From CAYLSO01 sp964386525 (GTDB lineage Bacteria; Eisenbacteria; RBG-16-71-46; DASYSL01): a stretch of 14,447 bases of DNA. This document shows positions 6,319 to 13,600 of the stretch, one piece after another. The DNA lies in assembly GCA_964386525.1 (NCBI GenBank), contig CAYLSO010000289.1, positions 1-14,447 on the forward strand, in the 5' to 3' direction. Made by a program: the position numbers and the translations under genes. Position 1 is the first letter of the stretch; every line of letters begins with the position of its first letter. The notes under the pieces were generated by a model. It ran no database searches, was not told where the DNA came from, and saw only the letters and a program-made list of their open reading frames with translations.

Positions 6319-6864
6319 ATGGCCGCATTCCTGCGTCGCGTCGTGCGGGCGGCCGCCCTGGACGCCCGGCTCTACGAGGAGGTCGAAGCCGACGAGGGCG
6401 CCACCGGCCAGGCGATGGCGGTGGTCGTCCTGTCGAGCGTGGCGGCCGGCATCGGGTTCGCCTTTCAGGCCGATTACCCGGTGGCCCGCGCCGTGTACGG
6501 ACTCCTGTCGGCGCTCTTCGGCTGGATCCTGTGGGCCGGCCTCACCTACGTCTTCGGCGCCAAGCTCTTTCCGGCGCCCCAGACCGAGGCGAACCTCTGG
6601 CAGCTGCTGCGCACCATCGGCTTCGCCAGCGCGCCGGGGCTGATCCGCGTCTTCGCCTTCCTGCCGGTGCTCGGCGTCGTCGTCTCGGCGATCGCCTCGG
6701 TGTGGATGCTCATCGCCATGATCATCGCGGTGCGCCAGGCGCTCGACTACCCCGGCACCCTGCGCGCCGTCGGCGTCTGCCTGCTCGGCTGGATCGCGCA
6801 GCTGCTGCTGCAGTTCGTGCCCTTGGTGCTGGTTCCGGCGCTGTACGGAGGGGAGTGGCGGTAG
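6319..6864 (+). CDS. Yip1-family integral membrane protein
   Basis: A 181-residue membrane protein resembling bacterial Yip1-domain proteins. After a short amphipathic N-terminus with LDARLYEEVEADEGATGQA (14-32), a pattern recurrent in this family, come about four to five hydrophobic segments (roughly 31-49, 57-80, 111-138 and 149-175). A conserved-looking loop around 93-110 contains LLRTIGFASAPGLIR. Members in eukaryotes act in vesicle traffic; the bacterial function is unknown. The ATG was chosen because GGAGG sits 8 bases before it and the N-terminus matches the family; a longer upstream reading in this frame is only a shadow of the acyl-CoA dehydrogenase gene. It lies 62 bases after that gene and converges on the PiT gene. 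Confidence 0.8.
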   Translation: MAAFLRRVVRAAALDARLYEEVEADEGATGQAMAVVVLSSVAAGIGFAFQADYPVARAVYGLLSALFGWILWAGLTYVFGAKLFPAPQTEANLWQLLRTIGFASAPGLIRVFAFLPVLGVVVSAIASVWMLIAMIIAVRQALDYPGTLRAVGVCLLGWIAQLLLQFVPLVLVPALYGGEWR

Positions 6865-6889
6865 CGCGGCGGGGCTCCGCCGGCCGCGC
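6864..6889. terminator. Hairpin between convergent Yip1 and PiT genes
   Basis: GCGCGGC (6864-6870) pairs with GCCGCGC (6883-6889); an alternative inner stem is GGCGG/CCGCC. It fills most of the 36-base gap between the two convergent stop codons. There is no T-tract, so it is a plausible bidirectional terminator only by position and stem strength. Confidence 0.4.
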
Positions 6890-6900
6890 CGGCGCCGGCT

Positions 6901-7932
6901 TCAGAACGCCGGGCTCAGCGCCTTGATCAGGTAGTAGCAGGCCGCGGCGACCCCCGCCGAGGCCGGGATCGTGAGCACCCACGCCCACACGATCCGCATG
7001 CTCAGGCCCCACTTCACCGCCGACAGCCGCCGCGTCGAGCCGACGCCCATGATGGCGCCGGTGATGGTGTGCGTGGTCGAGACCGGGATGCCCCAGTGGG
7101 TGGCCAGGAAGAGCGTCGAGGCGCCCGCCGTCTCGGCGCAGAAGCCGCCGAACGGCTGCAGCTTGGTCAGCTTCATCCCCATCGTCTTCACGATCCGCCA
7201 GCCGCCGGCCGCCGTGCCGATGGCCATCGCGGCATGGCAGGAGAGGATGATCCACAGGGTTTGCGGATTGCCGATCGTCAGCTTGGTATCGGGGTCCATG
7301 GTGCCGGCCGCCACCAGCAGCGCCATGATGATGCCCATGGTCTTCTGCGCGTCGTTGCCGCCGTGGCCGAGCGAGTAGAGGGCGGCCGACACCAGCTGGC
7401 CGCGGCGGAAGAGCGCGTCCACCCGCCCCGGGCGCCAGCGGCGGAAGACCCGGTAGAGAACGAACATCAGGACCACCGCCAGCCCCATCCCCATGAGCGG
7501 CGCCAGCGGGATGAACTGGATCGTCTGGACGACCTTCTCCCAGTGCAGCACCGACCAGCCTGCGTGCGCCACGCCGGCGCCGGCGAAGCCGCCGATGAGC
7601 GCGTGCGAGGAGCTGGTGGGGATGCCCCACCACCAGGTGAGCAGGTCCCAGACGATGGCGCCGATCAGCCCGGCCAGCACCACGTACACGTAGACGCCGT
7701 CGCTCGGGTTGACGCGCACGATCTTGGAGACCGTGTCCGCCACCTTGGCGGGGAAGACGAACATGGCGACGAAGTTGAAGAAGGCGGCCCACAGCACCGC
7801 CAGACGCGGCGACAGCACGCGCGTCGAGACCACGGTAGCGATGGAGTTGGCGGCATCGTGGAAGCCGTTGATGACGTCGAAGGCCAGGGCGACGGCTACC
7901 GTCGCGGCCACCAGCCACCACATTCCGTCCAT
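6901..7932 (-). CDS. pit: Inorganic phosphate transporter, PiT family
   Basis: A 343-residue inner-membrane phosphate transporter of the PiT (low-affinity, cation/H+-coupled) family. The inverted-repeat signatures are all present. GFHDAANS (23-30, with D26 and N29) and GGNDAQKTMG (191-200) are the paired N-D motifs. GIPTSSSHALIGG (103-115) and GIPVSTTHTITGAIMG (281-296) are the paired serine/threonine-rich hairpins. About ten hydrophobic segments are visible, with a short cytosolic loop around 160-180 (RRWRPGRVDALFRRG). The ATG at 7930-7932 has AGGAGG 11 bases upstream; a second ATG three codons in is worse placed. It follows the DUF47 gene by 77 bases on the same strand, the common DUF47-pit arrangement, so both are probably transcribed from the promoter at 8698-8726. 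It belongs to the bacterial group of about 340 residues, shorter than E. coli PitA. Confidence 0.95.
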   Translation of the reverse strand: MDGMWWLVAATVAVALAFDVINGFHDAANSIATVVSTRVLSPRLAVLWAAFFNFVAMFVFPAKVADTVSKIVRVNPSDGVYVYVVLAGLIGAIVWDLLTWWWGIPTSSSHALIGGFAGAGVAHAGWSVLHWEKVVQTIQFIPLAPLMGMGLAVVLMFVLYRVFRRWRPGRVDALFRRGQLVSAALYSLGHGGNDAQKTMGIIMALLVAAGTMDPDTKLTIGNPQTLWIILSCHAAMAIGTAAGGWRIVKTMGMKLTKLQPFGGFCAETAGASTLFLATHWGIPVSTTHTITGAIMGVGSTRRLSAVKWGLSMRIVWAWVLTIPASAGVAAACYYLIKALSPAF

Positions 7933-8009
7933 CGGCGAAGCGGCCTCCTGCCGGGCGCCGGCCCGCCGCTTACTCGGGACCGGGCGCGTGGCTCAGGGCG
8001 TGTGCCGGA

Positions 8010-8639
8010 TCAGGCGTGCTTGACGAGCATGAAGTCGATGGCGTGGGCCGCGTGCTCGCAGGCGTCGATGGCGGACTCCAGCGCGTCGTAGGCTTCCTTC
8101 CACTTCAGGACCGTGATGGTGCGCAGGCTCTCGTCCTCGAACAGCCGGCTCAGCGCCTGGCGGTAGATGTGGTCGCCTTCGTTCTCGAGACGGTTGATCT
8201 CCACCAGGTGCTTGCGGATGCCGGCGGTGTTCTTGGAGTGCGCGCGCAGCTGCCGGACGGCCGCGCCCAGCTCCGCCGTGGCCTGCACGATGATCTTGGC
8301 CAGGCGCGAGGCCTCGGGGCGCGGCTCGGTGATCTTGTAGAGGCCGAAGCGCTGACCCGCCTCCTCGATCCAGTCGAGGATCTCGTCGAGCTGCGAGGCC
8401 AGGCTGTGCAGGTCCTCGCGGTCGAAGGGCGTGAGGAAGGTCTTGTTGAGCTTCTCGTAGGTCTCGTGCGTGGTCACGTCGCCTTCGTGCTCGACCTCCT
8501 TGAGGCGGAGGAGCCGCACGTCGAGATCGGCGAGGTCGCGCACCAGGCTCTCGAGGAGCTGCGCGCCTTCCTCGATGGTCGAGGTGGTGCGCTCGAACAT
8601 CGCGAAGAAGCCCTGATCGGTGGGGATGAGGAACGACAC
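8010..8639 (-). CDS. DUF47 / PhoU-like phosphate transport accessory protein
   Basis: A 209-residue, almost wholly helical cytoplasmic protein of the DUF47 family, distantly related to PhoU and usually encoded beside PiT transporters, whose activity it is thought to modulate. Family features visible here are FLIPTDQGFFAMFE at the N-terminus, KEVEHEGDVTTHETYEKLNKTF in the second helix, FDREDLHSLASQLDEILDWIEEA, and a second EH/NEGD-like helix (INRLENEGDHIYR). These acidic helices are expected to bind metal or phosphate as in PhoU. I place the start at the GTG at 8637-8639 rather than an ATG 29 codons upstream. The extra residues are an Arg/Pro-rich non-family segment, that ATG coincides with the -35 of the promoter, and GAGG lies 5 bases before the GTG. 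The pit gene follows 77 bases downstream. Confidence 0.9.
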   Translation of the reverse strand: MSFLIPTDQGFFAMFERTTSTIEEGAQLLESLVRDLADLDVRLLRLKEVEHEGDVTTHETYEKLNKTFLTPFDREDLHSLASQLDEILDWIEEAGQRFGLYKITEPRPEASRLAKIIVQATAELGAAVRQLRAHSKNTAGIRKHLVEINRLENEGDHIYRQALSRLFEDESLRTITVLKWKEAYDALESAIDACEHAAHAIDFMLVKHA

Positions 8640-8697
8640 GGGCGCCTCGCGCGGCGGTGGAGCGGTGGGACGGCGGTCCGCTTCGCGAACGCCCGCG

Positions 8698-8726
8698 AAT
8701 CTAGGCGAGCGCGCCCCTCGGGTCAA
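8698..8726 (-). promoter_or_regulatory. Strong sigma-70 promoter for the DUF47-pit operon
   Basis: On the minus strand TTGACC (8721-8726) and TAGATT (8698-8703) are separated by exactly 17 bases. Five of six and four of six positions match consensus. Predicted transcription begins near 8690, giving a leader of about 50 bases to the GTG at 8639. This is the best promoter match in the window. No clear Pho-box direct repeat overlaps the -35. Confidence 0.65.
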
Positions 8727-8736
8727 GGACCGAGCG

Positions 8737-8761
8737 GGCCGCCGCGCCCGTCGGGGCGGCC
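8737..8761 (-). terminator. Hairpin after the queD stop codon
   Basis: GGCCGCC (8737-8743) and GGCGGCC (8755-8761) form a 7-bp GC stem with an 11-base loop. It lies 14 bases past the queD stop on the minus strand and 10 bases before the -35 of the DUF47-pit promoter. There is no T-run. The position fits termination of the queE-queD transcript. Confidence 0.4.
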
Positions 8762-8775
8762 GGACCGGCTTGGCT

Positions 8776-9138
8776 TCACTCCCCCCGGTAGCTGCAGCGC
8801 GCCCAGCCGGTCTCGCGCACCACGATCTCGACCAGCGGCGGCAGCGCCGGCTTGAGCCGGACCCAGATCCACGCCGCGAGGTTCTCCGAGGTCGGGTTCT
8901 CGAGCCCCGCGACGTCGTTGAGCAGCCGGTGGTCGAGCGCGCGGCGCACCGGCTCGAAGGCGGCGCGCAGGTCGGCGTAGTCCACCAGCCAGCCGCTGCG
9001 CGGGTCGACCTCGCCCTCGACGTGCACCTCGACGACGAAGCCGTGGCCGTGCACGCGGCGGCACTTGTGGTCGTCGGGGACCTGCGGCAGGAAGTGGGCG
9101 GATTCCAGCGGGAACTCGTGGGTCAGGCGGACGCGCAC
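8776..9138 (-). CDS. queD: 6-carboxy-5,6,7,8-tetrahydropterin synthase QueD
   Basis: A 120-residue cytoplasmic zinc enzyme of the 6-pyruvoyl-tetrahydropterin synthase fold. It converts 7,8-dihydroneopterin triphosphate (the FolE product) to 6-carboxytetrahydropterin in preQ0/queuosine synthesis. Zinc ligands are H15 (ESAHFLP), H30 and H32 (VHGHGF). The catalytic Cys is C26 in HKCRRVHGH, which separates QueD from the mammalian-type synthase. The D69-H70 dyad lies in ALDHRLLND, NPTSENLA is at 81-88 and E109 is in VRET. The length is normal. The start is a GTG with GGAG 6 bases upstream. It follows queE by 48 bases on the same strand and is surely co-transcribed with it. Confidence 0.93.
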   Translation of the reverse strand: MRVRLTHEFPLESAHFLPQVPDDHKCRRVHGHGFVVEVHVEGEVDPRSGWLVDYADLRAAFEPVRRALDHRLLNDVAGLENPTSENLAAWIWVRLKPALPPLVEIVVRETGWARCSYRGE

Positions 9139-9186
9139 GGGCGGCTCCGGTCGGCTTGAGGTTGGTGACGCACCGCCGCGCGGGCG

Positions 9187-9888
9187 CTACACGCCCCGCG
9201 TCTCGGGCGGCCAGACGTACTTGTGCAGCTGCAGCTGGAAGCGGACCGGCAGGCGGTCCTCCAGGATCCACTCCACCAATCGCCGCGGCTCGGTCGCTCC
9301 CCACGCCGGACCGAAGAGCACGGTGGCGCGCGCCGCCAGGCCGCGGCCGCGCACCTGCTCGCGCGCCCACTCGTAGTCGTCGCGGCCGGCGATTACGAAC
9401 TTCAGCTCGTCTCCCGGGCGCAGGTGCGCGAGGTTCTCCCAGCGGTTCTTTCCGGCCTCGCCGCTGCCCGGGCACTTGACGTCCACGATGCGCACCACCC
9501 GGGGGTCGACGCGCACGATGTCGAGCGAGCCCGAGGTCTCGAGCAGTACGGTGAGCCCGGCGTCGGCCAGCTTCGCCATCAGAGGATGCACGCCCGGCTG
9601 CAGCAGCGGCTCGCCGCCGGTGACCTCGGCGAGCGGCACGCCGAAGCCGAGCACCTCGCGCACGACGTCGTCCACGGCGCGTCGCGCGCCCTCGTGGAAG
9701 GCGTAGGCGGTGTCGCACCAGACGCAGCGCAGGTTGCAGCCGGTGAGCCGCACGAACACGCACGGCAGCCCGGCGTAGGTCGACTCGCCTTGCACGGAGG
9801 CGTAGACCTCGTTGACCACGAGGTCGGCGCCCGTGGGGGCGTCGGGGTCGACCGGGGGCGGCGCGGGGCGGTCGGTCAGGGCGTTCAT
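9187..9888 (-). CDS. queE: 7-carboxy-7-deazaguanine synthase QueE
   Basis: A 233-residue radical-SAM enzyme that rearranges 6-carboxytetrahydropterin (the QueD product) to 7-carboxy-7-deazaguanine. The cluster-binding motif is CNLRCVWC (C51, C55, C58; CX3CX2C). Other family features are NEVYASVQGEST (26-37), AEVTGGEPLLQ (87-97), LETSGS (116-121), DVKCPGSGE (136-144) and QLHKYVWPPETRG near the C-terminus. About 22 residues rich in Pro/Asp precede the conserved core. The ATG has no Shine-Dalgarno, but TACAAT lies exactly six bases before it, suggesting a leaderless transcript. It is first in an operon with queD, divergent from the lipoprotein gene, and no queC is present in the window. Confidence 0.93.
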   Translation of the reverse strand: MNALTDRPAPPPVDPDAPTGADLVVNEVYASVQGESTYAGLPCVFVRLTGCNLRCVWCDTAYAFHEGARRAVDDVVREVLGFGVPLAEVTGGEPLLQPGVHPLMAKLADAGLTVLLETSGSLDIVRVDPRVVRIVDVKCPGSGEAGKNRWENLAHLRPGDELKFVIAGRDDYEWAREQVRGRGLAARATVLFGPAWGATEPRRLVEWILEDRLPVRFQLQLHKYVWPPETRGV

Positions 9889-9894
9889 GGGGGC

Positions 9895-9900
9895 ATTGTA
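9895..9900 (-). promoter_or_regulatory. -10 element of queE, consistent with leaderless transcription
   Basis: TACAAT (five of six matches to TATAAT) is followed on the minus strand by six bases and then the queE ATG. A normal discriminator would put the transcription start at the A of the ATG. No good -35 is seen 16-19 bases upstream and no ribosome site precedes the gene. Confidence 0.5.
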
Positions 9901-9905
9901 GCGGT

Positions 9906-9934
9906 TTTCGGAGGCGACGGCGGCGGGGTAGACT
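9906..9934 (+). promoter_or_regulatory. Promoter candidate for the lipoprotein gene
   Basis: TAGACT (9929-9934) is a four-of-six -10, with a weak TTTCGG (9906-9911) 17 bases upstream. The expected start near 9941 lies about 32 bases before the ATG at 9973. It lies back-to-back with the queE promoter in an 84-base divergent gap. Confidence 0.35.
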
Positions 9935-9972
9935 CACGGCGTCCCGACGTCCCCGGCCCGGAGGCCGATGCC

Positions 9973-10662
9973 ATGAGCCGCAAGGATACCGCCTGGCCCG
10001 TCCTGGTGTTGCTCGCCGCCCTGGGCGTCGGCTGCTCCAGCGACACGACCGAGCCGCCGCCGGTCTACAAAGCCACCGGGACGGCGAGCGGCGCGATCCC
10101 GCTGAGCGGCGAGACCGTCCTGCGCTGCGTCAGCGCCAAGGGCCCGGTCACCGTCCAGGGCGAGGGGCTGGCCGGTGTGCGCTGGTATCTCTACAAGTAC
10201 GCCACGGCGCCGACCCAGGAGCAGGCGAACGCCGCCCTGGCGCAGATCGGGGTTTCGTCCGCGACGGTCGCGGACACGCTGGTCTTCGACGTGGTGGCCC
10301 GGCCGGACGGCGAGGTATCGTACGCTGCCGCCGTCACCCTCGGGATCCCGTTCGCGCTGGCGTGCGCGGTGGACGGCGCGGCGGTCCCCGTGGATGCCTC
10401 CGACCTGTTCCGCCCGCTGCGGGTGCGCGGGACCGACGCCGTGACCGTCGTGCGGCACGGCGCCTCCTGCGACGTCGCCACGGAGCACAAGGCGGTGTAC
10501 ATCGAGGCCGCGGTGCCCGACTCCGGATACTGCCTGGCGAGCACGGGCTGGGGGCACCTCGAGCTGCACCTGCCGGCGTCCAGCTCGGCGCGGGTCTGGG
10601 CCCACACCGCCGAGGTGCGGCTCGAGACCCGCAAGGGCGACATCGTCATCCGGGCGCTCTAG
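9973..10662 (+). CDS. Putative lipoprotein with DUF4097-like beta domain
   Basis: A 229-residue predicted lipoprotein of unknown function. Residues 1-20 are a signal peptide (MSRKDTAW, then a hydrophobic core) ending in LGVG before C21, an acceptable though not ideal lipobox, followed by a Ser/Thr/Pro linker. The rest is beta-rich: short strands alternating with Gly or Asp turns, including LHLPASSSARVWAHTAEVRL and a terminal TRKGDIVIRAL. This resembles DUF4097/head-GIN putative adhesin domains, but the match is by pattern only. The mature domain has four more cysteines (C52, C131, C166, C187), enough for two disulfides outside the cytoplasm. The ATG was chosen for the signal peptide and for GGAGG 8 bases upstream; a much longer reading in this frame is a shadow of queE. 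Its stop shares the CTAG at 10659-10662 with the convergent nuclease-helicase gene. Confidence 0.75.
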   Translation: MSRKDTAWPVLVLLAALGVGCSSDTTEPPPVYKATGTASGAIPLSGETVLRCVSAKGPVTVQGEGLAGVRWYLYKYATAPTQEQANAALAQIGVSSATVADTLVFDVVARPDGEVSYAAAVTLGIPFALACAVDGAAVPVDASDLFRPLRVRGTDAVTVVRHGASCDVATEHKAVYIEAAVPDSGYCLASTGWGHLELHLPASSSARVWAHTAEVRLETRKGDIVIRAL

Positions 10663-13600
10663 GTCCCGGCTCCCGCCTCGCTTCCCCTGCCGGCCGTCTG
10701 CTCCCCCGCGATCTCCACGAAGCGGCAGAGCGCGTTGACCATGCGCATCTGGTCGGCGGTGTGGCAGCGCACGGTGAGCAGGCGCGGGCTGGCCACCAGC
10801 ACGGCGAGCGCCTTGGCGCGCGAGACGGCCACGTTGAGCCGGTTGCGGCTGAAGAGGAACTCGAGGCCGCGCGGCAGCTCATCGCCGCTCGAGGTCGCCA
10901 TCGAGAAAACGACGACGGCCGCCTGCTGGCCCTGGAACTTGTCCACCGTCCCCACCCGGGCGCCCTCCGGCAGCGTGTCGGCGAGCTGGCGGACCTGGGC
11001 GTTGTAGGGCGCGACCACGAGGACGTCGGCGAGCGTCAGCGGCCGCGCGACCCCCTCGTGGTCGGTGAAGGTGCCGCGTAGCAGCTGCTCCATGACCTCC
11101 CGTACGGCCTCGGCCTCCTCGGCCGACCGCTGCGAGTTACCCGCGTGTTCGACCGGCAGGAAGCGCAGGCCGGTGCCGGTCAGCCCCGGCGCGTCCACGC
11201 GCTGGCGCGCGCGGCTGGCCTCGGAGTGCAGCCGCGACCCGTACATCACCTGGGAGACGAACCCGCAGACGTCCGGGTGCATGCGCCAGGTCTCGGCGAG
11301 GAAGAGGCCCCGCGCGGGCGGGATGGTGCCGTCGTCGCCCAGCAGGTGCTCGAGCACCGACACCCCGGTGCCCTCGGGGTGCACGCCCTGCACGACCTGC
11401 GGCAGCTGCTGCGGGTCGCCGAGGAAGACCAGGTTGCGCGCGCAGCCGCCGACAGCGAGCGCGTCGGCGAGCGCGATCTGCCCGGCCTCGTCTACGAAGA
11501 GGTAGTCGGCGCCCGCCGTCAACCCGGGACGCGAGAACAGCCACGCCGTGCCGGCCAGCAATCCGCAATCGGGCGGCCAGGCGTCGGGATTGTCGGGGAT
11601 GTTGGCGATGAAGCCCGGCTCCTGCTTGGAGACGAACACGGTCTCCTCGGGGCCGGAGGACTTCTTCAGCCCCTTGAACCCCACGCCGCGCTCGCGCGCC
11701 ACCTCCTCGACCTTGTCGAGCAGGTTGTGGATGGCGCGGTGGCTCAGGGCGGTCACGCCCACGCGCCGGCCCCGGCGCAGCAGCTCGACGATGAGATGAG
11801 CGCCGGTGTGTGTCTTGCCCGAGCCCGGCGGCCCCTGGATGAAGAGATGGCTGCCGTCGAGACCGACGGCGACCGCGAGCGCCTGCGCCACGTCCACGTC
11901 CTCGCCCTGGAGCGGCGCGCCGGGCGCCACGCCCCGCACCCGGGGCAGCGTGGGCAGCAGCAGCTCTCGGGTGGCGCGCAGCGGCCCCTCGCCGGCGGCG
12001 CCGTGCGCGAGCACCGCGGCCGCCAGGCGGCGCAGGGCCGCCCGCTGCTCCTTGGTGTTGTAGGGGCCGCCCGGGATGAGCGCCTCGGGCAGCGGCGCGT
12101 CGGCCAGCTTCGGCCCGCGCTTCAGGCGCAGGGTGCCGGCGGTGGCGCTCACCGCCACGACGGTGCCCGCACCCTGGCCGGTGGCCGGGTCGAAGACGTC
12201 GTCGCCCGGCCCGAGCTTGAACTCCTGCACCGGGAAGGTGAACGAGTAGACGAGCGACTTCTTGTCGGGCTGCGGCGGATGCCGGCGGTCGGGCTCGAGC
12301 CCGCCGATCGACTCGGGGTCCTCGATGAGGTCGACGGGCGTCATGCCCAGCCGCTCGAAGAAGTGCCACCACGCCGGGCGCTCCTCGCGCTGGTGGTACT
12401 CGATCAGGTGGGCGAGCCGCTGGTGGGCGCCCTGCTCGGGCGTGCGCTCGGCGGGGTCCTCCGGGAGCCCGGCGGTCAGGCCGTCGATCAGGGCCCTCGT
12501 TTCCGCCTCGACGCGCTCCCGCTCGGGGTTCGGCTCGCGCGGCTCGGGCGGGGGCGGCGGCTCCGGCGGAGCGAAGCGCGCCGCCGCCTCGGCCCGCAGC
12601 TCCAGCAGCCAGTCGCGCAGCTTCCGCGTCGAGACGCAGTCCTCCTCGTTGTAGCGGGCGATGTCGGCGAGCTGCTCCGGATCGCGGCTCGCGAGCCAGC
12701 GCTCGTAGGCGAGGATGGAGCCGCCGGCGTCCTTCACCGCGGCCTCGCGGGCCTTCATGTAGAAGACCTCGAGGCTCTTGATCGAGTAGTCGGGGCGCGA
12801 GACGCGCAGGCTCTGGCGCACCACCTGGTAGAGGTCCACGAACACCCGGTTGCGCAGGAGATGGTCGAGCTCCGCTTCCCGCGTGCCGTACCGGCCGGCC
12901 AGGCGCTTGAGCGCGACCGGCTCGTAATGCGCGTAGTGGTAGACGTGGGCGCCGGGGTCGGCCGCGTAGCGCTCCGTCAGGAAGTCCACGACCTGCTCGA
13001 ACGCGCGTTTCTCCGCGGCGGCGTCGTGCGCCCACCAGGCGCGGTAGGCGGGCTCGGCGCCGCCGTCGGCGGCGACCACGCCGAAGAGGTACTCCAGCCC
13101 GCCCTCGAGAAAGGGATCGCCCTCCATGTCGAAGCAGACGTCGCCCGGCGAGGGCTCGGGCAGCAGGGCGAAGCCGCGCTCGACGGCCGGGGGGAGCAGC
13201 TCGTAGCGCGGCCCGCCACCGCGGATCTGCGCGAGCTGGAGCGCGGCCTGGCTGCGCAGCGCCTCGAAGGTGGCCGGGGCCAGGCGCGGCACCCGCGTCT
13301 CCGGGGCCGCGGCCCCCAGCTCGGCCAGCGTGCGGATGCCGGCCCGCTCGAGACGGGCCGCCTGGTCGCGGCGCAGGCCGGCCACGCGGCAGAGGTGGTC
13401 GTCGGCCTCGCGGCGCGCCTCGCAGCGCGGCCGCCACGGGCAGACCAGGCAGTGCTCGACCGGCAGCGGGTAGGCCGGCTCGGCCGCGGATCCCATGGCG
13501 GCGAGGAAGCGGCGTCGCACGTCGCGGAAGTAGGCGTCGTACTCCCGGTAGTGGAAGCTCTGCTGCTCGCGCGTGCCGAGCACGACGTGCATGCGCTCGG

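Noticed and set aside
8010..9888. A single operon queE-queD-DUF47-pit
   Set aside because: A 136-base gap holding a hairpin and a strong promoter separates queD from the DUF47 gene, so two units are more likely.
9223..9972. An in-frame upstream extension of the lipoprotein gene by 250 codons
   Set aside because: It is antisense to queE and has no domain; the signal peptide and ribosome site place the start at 9973.
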